A DNA stretch of 42,082 bases from contig CAYOTO010000028.1 of NCBI GenBank assembly GCA_964406945.1, positions 1 to 42,082 of the forward strand, written 5' to 3'. A model generated the notes under the pieces. That model did no database searches. It saw only the letters and a list, made by a program, of their open reading frames with translations, and was not told the DNA's origin. The position numbers were made by a program, and so were the translations under genes. The stretch is from UBA2266 sp964406945. GTDB taxonomy: Bacteria > Planctomycetota > Phycisphaerae > Sedimentisphaerales > Anaerobacaceae. Below are positions 9,051 through 16,523 of this stretch, one piece after another; the stretch's first letter is position 1; each line of letters begins with the position of its first letter.

Positions 9051-9262
9051 TGAAAAAGAAACGATTCAGTGAAGAACAGATCGTCAGGATTCTGCGGCAG
9101 GCCGAGGCCCCGGATCAGACAGTTGCTCAGGCGTGCAAGCAGTACGGCATTTCTGAGCAAACCTGGTACCGTTGGAAGAAGAAGTTCGGCCACAAGGATG
9201 TCCCGGATGTGCGTCGATTGCGTAAGCTGGAGAAGGAGAACACCCGGCTAAAACGGCTTGTG
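9050..9262 (+). pseudogene. IS3-family transposase OrfA remnant
   Basis: The frame reads KKKRFSEEQIVRILRQAE, then a helix-turn-helix region (TVAQACKQYGISEQTWYRWK) and KLEKENTRLKRLV, which is the usual OrfA (HTH_Tnp_1) order including the leucine-zipper start. It lacks a start codon: the position expected to be ATG reads CTG at the border of the 148-bp repeat. The homology stops after KRLV at 9262, where OrfA normally continues LAERDLEI and leads into OrfB. The frame stays open to 9583 by chance, with unrelated composition. No OrfB or right terminal repeat is seen, so this is a dead fragment. Confidence 0.75.
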
Positions 9263-10273
9263 AACGGCTCCACGGGGGGGATCGGCGATATGCCCCCGCT
9301 CGAATTTAAGAAACGTTGGTTGGAAGAAAACCCTCAGTTTACGGGGGCTCTGCCCCCCGGCTGCCGGGATTTATCGCTTAGGGCATCAAAGCAGGATGAA
9401 AAGACGCAGAGCCGGACAATCTCGACATTGCGATACCATCCGGCTCCTGCTGCGATGACCGGCCGACGCTCGGATTGCGTCCGGCGCAGAGCCCTGCCCT
9501 TCGGCCGACAAGCACAGGATATTCAGAAACAGAACAGTTGCAAGAAGACTAGTAAACAGTACAATACAAATCGGAAATCCTAACCATTAAAATGGCCCTA
9601 AAAAAGAGGTACAGTCACAGCTATACTGAAATTATTGTGCAGACCAAAATCGCGAGGATTGCTGCGGGACCGAATTTCATAGGTGTATCCTTCGTTTAGA
9701 GAATGTACTGGTTTTAAGCAGATGATAGCTGAAAACAGTCTGTGGATCAAGGCTCTTGGCGGTCGGGGGCGATGGGGGGGCAGTATGAATCTGTGCCACA
9801 ATGAACAAGGTGCGGCTGGCAATCTTGTTCGAGAGCCAGATCCTTCGCTGCGCTCAGGATGACATCGGGCTAAATGGGGGTATTTTCGTACACCCGCGCG
9901 GAGGGGCCAGTATAAATCAGCGGCAAAACGAACGAGATTCGGCTGGCAATCTTGTTCGAGACCCAGATCCTTCGCCTTTGGCTCAGGATGACATTAAGGA
10001 GGGCACTGAGTATTTGGAGCTTGTGGGGCTTTCGGGGATAGCGGCAAAAGACGGAAGTGCGTCCAGGTGTTTTCAGGTCCCAACCGCCGAACAAAGTGGC
10101 AGAGGGATTGTATGAAAAGTGTGGACGGTATGAATTGTGTGGATTAGCCTGAGGGCGGATCGGGTTTTATCAAGAGCCCGGGGCTCGGGCCGATTCGCAC
10201 ACGGGGGCGAGGCGTCGCGTAGGTATGAATGATTAGTTAGCAGGAGCGAAACAGTGATGAAGGAGTTGAAGCC
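9263..10273. other. gene-poor stretch with repeats
   Basis: About one kilobase without a supported gene. It contains a strong GGGGGC-TCT-GCCCCC hairpin at 9343-9357 directly behind the transposase remnant, two long direct repeats (9775-9866 and 9902-9993), and the leader of the ribosome hibernation gene. Frames here lack ribosome sites and recognisable domains. Confidence 0.55.
9775..9993. repeat. pair of ~92-bp direct repeats carrying the hairpin repeat
   Basis: The segment at about 9775-9866 is repeated at 9902-9993, an offset of 127 bases. Both share CAGTAT(G/A)AATC near the left and CGGCTGGCAATCTTGTTCGA near the right. Each ends with a copy of the dispersed hairpin (AGATCCTTCGC ... CTCAGGATGACAT). 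The second copy has CCTTTGG in place of TGCG in the loop. Non-coding. Confidence 0.65.
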
Positions 10274-10885
10274 ATGCAAGTACCTCTGGAAATCGTATTC
10301 AAGAAAGTGAACAGAACGCCGCAGATAGATCAGCTTATTTCGGATAAGGCGGCCAAACTGGAGAGAGCATGCGATCATCTGTCGAGTTGTCGGATAGCGA
10401 TTGAGAAGCCGCAGGAACATCAGCAGCGGGGCAATCCTTACCGGGTCCGGATCGAGATGACGGTGCCGCCAGGGCACGATCTGGTGGTGGCCGAAGAGTC
10501 GAGCAAGGGTGACATGCACGATCCGCTTTCTGTTGTTATCAAGAAGGCGTTCAGTTCGGCCGAGCGAAGGCTAAAGAAGCTTGTCGATCTACAGCAGTAC
10601 GAGGTGAAGACGCATCCACATCAGCAGGTGATGGGGATTGTGAAGACGTTGATGCCGGACAGGGGTTACGGATTTATTCAGGAGATCGACACGGGGTCGG
10701 AGATATATTTTCATAAGAACAGTGTGCTGCATAACGGTTTTGAGCGGATGCAGGTTGGAACGGGCGTTCGGTTCGTTACGGAGGAAGGCGATAAGGGGCC
10801 GCAGGCGAGCACCGTGGAAGTAATGTTTAAGAGCGGCGCCGGGGTTCGGCCGTTGACTGAAAACCCGGATGAGCTGACCCATTGA
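10274..10885 (+). CDS. ribosome hibernation factor (HPF/RaiA) fused to a cold-shock domain
   Basis: The 203-residue protein has two parts. Residues 1-110 are an S30AE/HPF domain (MQVPLEIVFKKVNRTPQIDQ, KAAKLERACDHLSSCRIAIE, YRVRIEMTVPPGHDLVV, AFSSAERRLKKL). It normally binds the 30S decoding centre and silences or dimerises ribosomes in resting cells. Residues 118-185 are a cold-shock RNA/DNA-binding OB fold (GIVKTLMPDRGYGFIQ with RNP1, EIYFHKNSV with RNP2). AAGGAG precedes the ATG. The usual C-terminal dimerisation domain of long HPF is replaced by the CSD. It is likely induced by stress or stationary phase, but no specific control site is visible. Confidence 0.85.
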   Translation: MQVPLEIVFKKVNRTPQIDQLISDKAAKLERACDHLSSCRIAIEKPQEHQQRGNPYRVRIEMTVPPGHDLVVAEESSKGDMHDPLSVVIKKAFSSAERRLKKLVDLQQYEVKTHPHQQVMGIVKTLMPDRGYGFIQEIDTGSEIYFHKNSVLHNGFERMQVGTGVRFVTEEGDKGPQASTVEVMFKSGAGVRPLTENPDELTH

Positions 10886-10957
10886 CCGCGGGGCTTGCGG
10901 GCCGGTATCGCGACTTAGAATGCAGGCTTCAGATAGTGTGTTGACAGGAGCGATTGA

Positions 10958-12028
10958 TCAGACGTTGAAGCGGAAGTTAATTATGTCACCGTCCTGTACG
11001 GTGTAGTCTTTTCCTTCGAGTCTGATCTTACCGGCGGCTTTGAGTCCTTTTTCGTCACCGTATTCGCGCAGATCCGAGTATGAGAAGGTTTCGGCGCGGA
11101 TGAATCCTCGTTTTATGTCGCTGTGGACTTTTCCGGCGGCGTCGTGGGCGGAGGTTCCTTTTTTTATCGGCCATGCGCGGACTTCGTCGGGTCCGATGGT
11201 GAGGAAACTGATCAGGCCGAGGGCGGAATAGCAACTGTTGACGAATCTGGCGACGGCGGATTCGGTGAGGCCGAGGTCGGTCATGAATTCGGCGCGGCTT
11301 TCGGGGTCGAGTTGAGCCAGTTCATGCTCTAGTTTAGCGGAGATGCTGACGACTTCGGTGCCGGGATCGATGAGATCGGAAAAGTCGAATTCGGCGTCGA
11401 GCTGGTCTTCGCCGACGTTAACGGCGATTACGAAGGGCTTGAGAGTGAGGAAGCCGAGGGATTTGATGATGGCGATTTCTCGTTCGCCTTCAACAGCGGA
11501 TCTGATGGGCTTGTCGGCTTCGATTGCATCGCGGAGTTTGAGTTGGACGGCGAGTTCGGCTTTGTCTTTCGCCTGGGTCTTGGTGGGCTTGTGGACCTGC
11601 TTTTCGAGTCTTTCGATTCGTGTTTCGACCAGTTCGAGGTCCGCCAGGAGCAGTTCTGTGCGCAGTTCCGAGAGGTCGCGGACGGGATCGGTCGAGTTGC
11701 CGTAGGCGGGGACGGAGGGGTCTTCGAAGGCGCGGACGACGAGGACGAGCAGTTCTGTGGTTCTGAGTTGGTTGAGGAGTTTTCTTGCGGCGGTTCGGCC
11801 GTGGTCGTCGGAAAAATTAAGACCGGGCACGTCGAGGCAGTCGATGGCGGCCTGGACGGTCTTTTTCGGTTTGCAATAGTCGGTGAGCCAGTCGAGACGC
11901 CGGTCGGGGACTTTGACGATAGCTTCTTCGATGGCTGTCGAGCCCATCGGAGGAATATCCTTACCGCTGATTGCGGAGAACAAGGTGCTTTTACCGGATT
12001 GCGGAAGGCCGAGAAGAGCGGTTTTCAT
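10958..12028 (-). CDS. ychF: YchF/OLA1-family P-loop ATPase
   Basis: The start at 12028 (MKTALLGLPQSGKST) follows AAGGA. The frame is open further upstream only through heptad repeats that translate to TPNPKLRTPNPEL, so the longer version is rejected. The product is 356 residues, close to the family's roughly 360. G1 is GLPQSGKST, where most members have GLPNVGKST. G3 is DVPGL, and the G4 region NVGED fits the YchF NxxE type that prefers ATP. A coiled-coil insertion (ELVETRIERLEKQVHK) and a C-terminal TGS domain (IKRGFIRAETFSYSDL, YTVQDGDIINFRF) follow. YchF proteins bind ribosomes and affect stress responses. The G1 variant suggests a divergent subfamily. Confidence 0.88.
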   Translation of the reverse strand: MKTALLGLPQSGKSTLFSAISGKDIPPMGSTAIEEAIVKVPDRRLDWLTDYCKPKKTVQAAIDCLDVPGLNFSDDHGRTAARKLLNQLRTTELLVLVVRAFEDPSVPAYGNSTDPVRDLSELRTELLLADLELVETRIERLEKQVHKPTKTQAKDKAELAVQLKLRDAIEADKPIRSAVEGEREIAIIKSLGFLTLKPFVIAVNVGEDQLDAEFDFSDLIDPGTEVVSISAKLEHELAQLDPESRAEFMTDLGLTESAVARFVNSCYSALGLISFLTIGPDEVRAWPIKKGTSAHDAAGKVHSDIKRGFIRAETFSYSDLREYGDEKGLKAAGKIRLEGKDYTVQDGDIINFRFNV

Positions 12029-12037
12029 GTTAATCCT

Positions 12038-12105
12038 TGTAGTTCGGAGTTCGGGGTTTGGGGTTCGGAGTTTGGGGTTCGGAGTTTGGAGTTCGGAGAG
12101 GGGTT
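12038..12105. repeat. GTTCGGA/GTTTGGG heptad run in ychF leader
   Basis: About nine imperfect heptads (GTTCGGA, GTTCGGG, GTTTGGG) sit between the four-helix-bundle gene and ychF, within the untranslated leader of ychF. It is the same unit as at 3757-4160. Confidence 0.65.
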
Positions 12106-12147
12106 GAGGTTTGTTTGGCGAGTTTTGGTTTGCGGTTTTGACATTTT

Positions 12148-12585
12148 TCAACTACCAAGTGAGCGTTTCAGGCCGCTCAGCATTTTAGATATTTCCGTGA
12201 GTTCTTTTCGCAGCTCGTTTCGTAGTTTGCTGTCCATGTAATCGAGTCTTTGGGCGATTTCAACTATGGCGAGGCACTCCAGAAGCGAGCCTCTTGCATG
12301 TCCGAGATATCTTTTGAATTCCCTCTTATTTCTGCATGAGCCCTCGGCGATGTTCAAGCATATGGATACGGACGCTCGGCGAAACTGACTTGTAAGGCCG
12401 TAGAGTTCAGAGTTGGGGAAAGACCCTGTCAGCCTGTAAGCGGCGGTTACGAAATCCAGTAATCTTGTGTAAACGTCCAGTTTTTCAAAGTTGAACAGTT
12501 CAGAATCAGGGGGGCGGAGCTGAAAAACTGGTTGCTCAGCTCGAGATTCGGGTTTCGAAGTTCGGTGATCGGCTGTTTGCTTCAT
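12148..12585 (-). CDS. four-helix bundle protein (23S rRNA IVS / S23 family)
   Basis: The 145-residue product contains the hallmark pattern of the four-helix bundle family: NFEKLDVYTRLLDFV, LTSQFRRASVSICLNIAEG, KREFKRYLGHARGSLLE and ECLAIVEIAQRLDYM. Family members are about 115-125 residues; here about 30 extra residues precede FNFEKLDVY, so the true start may be internal, but no other ATG is available. These proteins occur singly, often next to repeats or within rRNA intervening sequences, and form pentameric helical bundles of unknown function. It is read in the same direction as ychF, 119 bases upstream of it. Confidence 0.8.
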   Translation of the reverse strand: MKQTADHRTSKPESRAEQPVFQLRPPDSELFNFEKLDVYTRLLDFVTAAYRLTGSFPNSELYGLTSQFRRASVSICLNIAEGSCRNKREFKRYLGHARGSLLECLAIVEIAQRLDYMDSKLRNELRKELTEISKMLSGLKRSLGS

Positions 12586-12645
12586 GGCAGTGTTTTTGAA
12601 TTATTGGCAGCGTTTTCAGCGAATCTTATACGTTTATAATCATTT

Positions 12646-13176
12646 TTAGGTGTAGACGGTGTTTCCGTGCGGGTCGTAGGCTACAGTTGCGGGGAAGTCG
12701 GCTACGTGGAGTTCTCTGATTGCTTCGGGGCCGAGGTCTTCGCAGGCGATTATGTGGGCTGATTTTATGTGTTTGCTGAGCAGTGCTCCGGCGCCTCCGA
12801 TTGTCGCGAAGTGGACGGCGTTGTTGGTTTTGAGGGCGTCCCGGACCTGTTGTGAGCGGTAGCCTTTCCCGATAGTTGCTTTTAGGCCCCGGTCGAAGAG
12901 GGCGGGACTGAACGGGTCCATGCGTGATGAGGTTGTCGGGCCGGCGGCTCCTATGGGCCGGCCCGGACGGGCCGGCGAGGGGCCCATGAAGTAGATTACG
13001 GCTCCGCGGAGGTCGAAAGGCAGGGGGTGGCCGGCTTCGATTGCGCCGCACAGGCGTTTGTGGGCCATGTCGCGGGCAGTGTAGATTGTGCCGGTTATTT
13101 CGACGTGATCGCCGGCGTACAGGGCCGAGACGACGTCGTCGGTCAGAGGGGTTCGTATTTTCTTAATTTCGTTCAT
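12646..13176 (-). CDS. class I fumarate hydratase / L-tartrate dehydratase beta subunit
   Basis: This 176-residue protein has the Fumerase_C domain: ALYAGDHVEITGTIYTARDMAHKR, IYFMGPSPA, GAAGPTTSSRMDPF, IGKGYRS and GGAGALLSKHI. In the family the beta subunit pairs with a separate alpha subunit holding the oxygen-sensitive 4Fe-4S cluster, and converts fumarate to malate or dehydrates tartrate. Here no alpha subunit gene lies on either side: upstream is the divergent precorrin-2 dehydrogenase and downstream the four-helix-bundle gene. The partner must be elsewhere. The split enzyme type suggests an anaerobic or microaerobic lifestyle. Confidence 0.87.
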   Translation of the reverse strand: MNEIKKIRTPLTDDVVSALYAGDHVEITGTIYTARDMAHKRLCGAIEAGHPLPFDLRGAVIYFMGPSPARPGRPIGAAGPTTSSRMDPFSPALFDRGLKATIGKGYRSQQVRDALKTNNAVHFATIGGAGALLSKHIKSAHIIACEDLGPEAIRELHVADFPATVAYDPHGNTVYT

Positions 13177-13418
13177 TTTCGATTATATTGAGTTTCGGTT
13201 AGGTTTTGTGCGGGGATGAGTTTACAATATGAGAAGGTTGTTTCGTAGTCAAAACGGGTAAAAATCGGACATGAAAATGTAAAGATGCGGTGCCGGTTTT
13301 GGCGACGGTTCTTATTAGCCGGCGACGGGGCGGTTTGCAGGTCGCGTCCGGCGGAGGTTTTGCCGAATTGTCGTTATGGCCGGCTGAACGGGGTGTTTAC
13401 CGACGGGATGGGGTTAAT

Positions 13419-14063
13419 ATGGCTAAGTATCCGATATATCTGGAGTTAGAAGGACGGCGGTGTGTGGTGATCGGCGGCGGGGCGGTTGCGGCCCGTAAGG
13501 CGAGGGTTCTGCTGGATTGCGGTGCCCGGCTTGTGGTGGTTGCGGACAGGGTGGACGATGTTATCGTGAGCATGTGCGAGAAGTCGGGGGCCGAGATAGT
13601 CCGTTCGAAGTACGCCAAGGAGTATCTGGCCGAGGCGGTTCTGGCGATAGCGGCGACGAATGATAATGAGCTCAACAAGCGGATTTATCGCGACTGCCAG
13701 GAGCTGGAGGTGCTGTGCAACGTGGTCGATGTGCCCGATTTGTGCGACTTTTTCGTTCCGGCGACGGTCAAGCGGGGGCATCTGCAGATTGCGATAGGGA
13801 CTGAGGGCAATTGTCCGGCTTATGCGGGGCATCTGCGGCGCAAACTCGAGCAGATGATTACGGAGAAGCACGGGGAATTTCTGGCGGAACTGGAGTGCGT
13901 GAGGCAGCGAGTAATAACCGAAGTGGCGGATCCGACGCAGCGCAAGGTTATTCTGGGCGAGCTGGTTGACGACGAATCGTTCGAGTACTTCAAAGAAAAC
14001 GGCTCGGACGCGTGGCACGACCGAGCCGGGAAGATAATCGAGGAAAAGAGTAACGAGGGCTAG
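13419..14063 (+). CDS. precorrin-2 dehydrogenase (CysG N-terminal / SirC / Met8 type)
   Basis: This 214-residue enzyme oxidises precorrin-2 to sirohydrochlorin with NAD, on the route to siroheme, cobalamin or heme (alternative pathway). The start at 13419 (MAKYPIYLELEGRRCVVIGG) places the NAD-binding GGGAVAARKA near residue 17. An upstream extension in the same frame has no family similarity. CNVVDVPDLCDFFVPATVKRG and IAIGTEGNCPAYAGHLRRKLE are typical of the family. Its stop overlaps the stop of the convergent rplU by four bases (CTAG). An exported CbiX-like protein and HemP lie 2-3 kb downstream, so tetrapyrrole-related functions are near each other here. Confidence 0.88.
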   Translation: MAKYPIYLELEGRRCVVIGGGAVAARKARVLLDCGARLVVVADRVDDVIVSMCEKSGAEIVRSKYAKEYLAEAVLAIAATNDNELNKRIYRDCQELEVLCNVVDVPDLCDFFVPATVKRGHLQIAIGTEGNCPAYAGHLRRKLEQMITEKHGEFLAELECVRQRVITEVADPTQRKVILGELVDDESFEYFKENGSDAWHDRAGKIIEEKSNEG

Positions 14064-14386
14064 GCCTCGATTTTTTCGATTGTAACCTTCATGTATTTCT
14101 GACGGTGGCCCATCTTGGTGCGGCTGTTTTTGCGCCGGCGGAGATATACGGGATGGACCTTTTTGCCCTTGAAGACGGATTCTTCGACGGTTGTTTTGAA
14201 CGAGCCGATTACTTTTGCGCCTTCGACGTAGGGGGTTCCGAGCTTCTTTTCATCGCCGCCGACGAAGAGGACCTTGTCCATTTCGATCTTGTCGGCATCC
14301 GGCGCGACGTCCGCGAGTTCGATGTTTATTGCGTCGCCTTCGGCGACCTTGTATTGTTTACCGCCTTGTTCTATCACTGCGTACAT
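14060..14386 (-). CDS. rplU: 50S ribosomal protein L21
   Basis: The start at 14386 gives MYAVIEQGGKQYKVAEGDAI, the standard N terminus of L21. The longer frame to 14536 overlaps the promoter and is rejected. The 108-residue product ends with RRRKNSRTKMGHRQKYMKVTI, the usual RNA-binding tail. L21 binds 23S rRNA in the large subunit. It usually sits next to rpmA (L27), but here it stands alone, with the precorrin-2 dehydrogenase ending convergently on it. Confidence 0.96.
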   Translation of the reverse strand: MYAVIEQGGKQYKVAEGDAINIELADVAPDADKIEMDKVLFVGGDEKKLGTPYVEGAKVIGSFKTTVEESVFKGKKVHPVYLRRRKNSRTKMGHRQKYMKVTIEKIEA

Positions 14387-14431
14387 GGTTCGAGTACTCC
14401 GAGAAAGTCTTCCATATCGAGAAAACACGAC

Positions 14432-14459
14432 ATTATACGTTTTCGGTGAATTTTGTAAA
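14432..14459 (-). promoter_or_regulatory. sigma70 promoter of rplU
   Basis: On the minus strand TTTACA (14454-14459) and TATAAT (14432-14437) are separated by 16 bases. The expected start near 14425 leaves a leader of about 40 bases before the rplU ATG. Confidence 0.7.
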
Positions 14460-14710
14460 GCAATTTGTGCGATATTTTTATAAAATGCGGTCGTGGGTTT
14501 CGAGTTGCAATCGCAAAGGCTGAAGACTCGATGCACGCGGCTTCGGCCCCCGAGGATCTGGTGATTTTCGTGTCGGCGGGCCGGTGGACGCGAAATTTGA
14601 CGGCCGGGTAATGTTTGACGGCGAGACTTTCGCGTCGCTCAAAGGAAGTCAAGAAGCGAATCGAAGGCGGGGGTAATCGCGACTGGAACGGATTTTAGGG
14701 GCGATTTAAC

Positions 14711-15547
14711 ATGCGCATTGCGATGGTCGGCGACAGGATTGTGAGTATGGGGGAGCTGGATCCGGTGTACCTGGATCGCGGAATCTTCTTCGGAGACGGC
14801 GTTTATGAGGTTGTGAGGAGCTATTCGGGGCGGATATTTGCGCTGGAGGATCATCTGGCGAGGTTTTCGCGGTCGATGTCGGAGATAGGGATTGGGGGAA
14901 TAGCCATTGACCAGGTGCGTGAGAGGGTGCTCAGGGCGTTCGAGGCGGCCGATCTGGAGGATGCGAGGATATATTTCCATGTTACGCGGGGGTCTGCGCC
15001 GCGGAATCACGGCTGGGATGAGGATATGAGGCCGAATTTCTTTTTGACGGTCTCGGAAGCTCCGGATGCGACGGAGGACAAGCAGAAGGGCATTTCTGTG
15101 TGTACTCAGCCGGACTGGCGGTGGAAGCGTTGCGATATAAAGAGCCTGAACCTGCTGGCGAACGTGCTGGCCAGGCAGGCGGCGGAGAAGAAAGGATGCA
15201 AAGAGGCGGTCCTGGTGGATGAAAACGGGCTTATAACGGAGGGGGCGGGGTCGTCCTTTTTTGCGGTTTTCGGGTCGAAGGTTCAAACGGCCCCGCTGAC
15301 GGCGAATATTCTGGCCTCGATTACGCGGAAGTACGTGGTCAGGCTGGCCGGAGAGTTGGGTCTGGAAGCGGCGGAGGAGTCAGTCCGGGCGGAAGAGGCG
15401 GGCGAGGCCGATGAGTTGTTCCTGGCGGTAACGACCAAGGATATCATTCCGGTGGTCGAGTTCGACAAGAATGCGATCGGGCACGGCAGGCCCGGGGCGG
15501 TTACCAAGAGACTTACGGAGGCGTTCGAGAAGCTGCGCAAGCGGTAG
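14711..15547 (+). CDS. dat: D-amino acid aminotransferase (PLP class IV)
   Basis: The 278-residue enzyme has fold type IV PLP-dependent aminotransferase features: YLDRGIFFGDGVYEVVRSY at the N terminus, the catalytic lysine in CDIKSLNLLANVLARQ near residue 144, and ENGLITEGAGSSFF binding the cofactor phosphate. The CDIKSLN context favours D-alanine aminotransferase over branched-chain aminotransferase. It makes D-glutamate or D-alanine, or degrades D-amino acids. It stands alone, divergent from rplU. 4-amino-4-deoxychorismate lyase is a less likely relative. Confidence 0.85.
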   Translation: MRIAMVGDRIVSMGELDPVYLDRGIFFGDGVYEVVRSYSGRIFALEDHLARFSRSMSEIGIGGIAIDQVRERVLRAFEAADLEDARIYFHVTRGSAPRNHGWDEDMRPNFFLTVSEAPDATEDKQKGISVCTQPDWRWKRCDIKSLNLLANVLARQAAEKKGCKEAVLVDENGLITEGAGSSFFAVFGSKVQTAPLTANILASITRKYVVRLAGELGLEAAEESVRAEEAGEADELFLAVTTKDIIPVVEFDKNAIGHGRPGAVTKRLTEAFEKLRKR

Positions 15548-15638
15548 CTGGGCGCAATGTGCGGGGGTTGGCTTTTGCAACAAAGGGTCGGGTTGGGATC
15601 GCGTGCGGAACTTTTGTTGGAAAAATATTTTTTTCAAT

Positions 15639-15666
15639 TTGACAAAGGCCTCAAAGTCGTTAAAAT
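15639..15666 (+). promoter_or_regulatory. sigma70 promoter of the metal-sensor gene
   Basis: TTGACA (15639-15644) and TAAAAT (15661-15666) are separated by 16 bases, 30 bases upstream of the ArsR/SmtB gene. Confidence 0.7.
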
Positions 15667-15684
15667 AACTGAACAGTTGTTTCA
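15667..15684 (+). promoter_or_regulatory. candidate ArsR/SmtB operator
   Basis: AACTGAACAGTT (15667-15678) is a perfect dyad overlapping TGAA-N7-TTCA (15670-15684), directly behind the -10 box. SmtB/CzrA operators are built on TGAA-N6-TTCA, so the spacing differs by one base. The position would allow repression by blocking initiation, and so autoregulation. Confidence 0.5.
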
Positions 15685-15695
15685 ATGAGAAAGTT

Positions 15696-16058
15696 ATGTG
15701 TCCGGCAATGGCTGATAAAAACGAAGTGGAGTGGTTGCACGCCGACAGTGCTTCGGCTGCTATGGATGCGATGCCAAGTGATCGGATGGTCAATGCGCTG
15801 GCTGAGACTTTCAGAGCGATGAGCGATCCCACGAGGGTCAGGATTGTCGCGGCGTTGGCGGTCCAGGAGCTGTGTGTCGGAGACCTGGCCAACATTCTGG
15901 GCCTGACCGGTTCGGCGGTTTCGCACCAGTTGAGGCTGCTTCGCGGTCAAAGGCTGGTCAAGTACAGGAAAGAAGGTAGAGCTGCGTTGTACTCACTGGA
16001 TGACGAGCATATAGAGCATCTTTTTGCAGAGGGTGTAAGGCACGTAGAAGAGGCGTAA
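15696..16058 (+). CDS. ArsR/SmtB-family metal-responsive repressor
   Basis: This 120-residue winged-helix protein resembles cyanobacterial SmtB: MSDPTRVRIVAALAVQELCVGDLA, then the recognition helix SAVSHQLRLLRGQRLVKYRKEG. The alpha-5 metal site of SmtB/CzrA (Asp, His, then His, Glu) is matched by D-E-H in LDDEHIEHL and H-V-E-E in VRHVEEA at the C terminus. The alpha-3 cysteine is present once (ELCVGD, as in SmtB), not twice as in CadC. Zn(II) or Co(II) sensing is therefore expected. The metal would release it from the dyad beside its promoter. A hemP-like gene follows after 45 bases and probably shares its transcript. Confidence 0.88.
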   Translation: MCPAMADKNEVEWLHADSASAAMDAMPSDRMVNALAETFRAMSDPTRVRIVAALAVQELCVGDLANILGLTGSAVSHQLRLLRGQRLVKYRKEGRAALYSLDDEHIEHLFAEGVRHVEEA

Positions 16059-16103
16059 AAATTTTTGGCCTTAAATACAAATACATGTTCAGATGTTTTG
16101 GTT

Positions 16104-16292
16104 ATGACAAAGCCGCGGCATTCCGGTTCCAATGAAGATTTGAGAAGGTCCGCACCAGACGAGGCGGTCTGTTCGCCGCTGGTGGATTCTTCGGAGCTTT
16201 TCGGTAAGGGCAATGAAATCCTGATTCGCCATCAGGGGACGATTTACCGTTTGAGAATAACCAGAAATGACAAATTGATTATGAATAAGTGA
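16104..16292 (+). CDS. hemP: HemP-like hemin-uptake small protein
   Basis: The 62-residue product has the HemP/HmuP C-terminal signature in SSELFGKGNEILIRHQG followed by YRLRITRNDKLIMNK. Typical HemP proteins are 40-80 residues with a variable N terminus. The ATG at 16104 is chosen over a TTG at 16065. HemP/HmuP proteins are encoded with heme-uptake genes and in some alpha-proteobacteria assist expression of the heme receptor. No receptor gene is in the window. Co-transcription with an SmtB-type sensor rather than Fur control is unusual. A strong terminator lies 78 bases downstream. Confidence 0.8.
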   Translation: MTKPRHSGSNEDLRRSAPDEAVCSPLVDSSELFGKGNEILIRHQGTIYRLRITRNDKLIMNK

Positions 16293-16369
16293 TCGGGGCC
16301 GAGCGGTCGGTCGGGTCTTAGCCTACAATTCAGATAAAACTTGCGACCCAGCAAGCCAGAAGCCAGCCA

Positions 16370-16417
16370 GGGAGCAGGTGAATTCGATAGTGTTTGGAAT
16401 TCATCTGCTCCCTTTTT
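16370..16417 (+). terminator. strong rho-independent terminator
   Basis: A 16-base stem, GGGAGCAGGTGAATTC (16370-16385) with GAATTCATCTGCTCCC (16397-16412), one G-T pair, an 11-base loop and five T. It ends the sensor/hemP transcript. As it lies in the leader of the CbiX-like gene, it could also act as an attenuator, but no anti-terminator pairing is obvious. Confidence 0.85.
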
Positions 16418-16523
16418 GTTTGCACGGATTGTGCGGAAAGGAGGTTCAGAGCGGAAAGCTGTTTGGATGAATTCAAGAGTTTAGAACGAGTTATTGCAAT
16501 CAATATCAAAGGAGCAATTAGAA

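Noticed and set aside
8921..9583. A 220-residue transposase-like gene starting inside the repeat
   Set aside because: The first part is the translated 148-bp repeat, identical to non-coding sequence at 25473-25620, and the last part has no similarity. Only 9050-9262 is transposase-derived.
16320..16370. Cobalamin riboswitch before the CbiX-like gene (AAGCCAGAAGCCAGCC resembles a B12 box)
   Set aside because: The rest of the conserved core is not found within the preceding 200 bases, which are partly hemP coding sequence. The match is short and probably chance.
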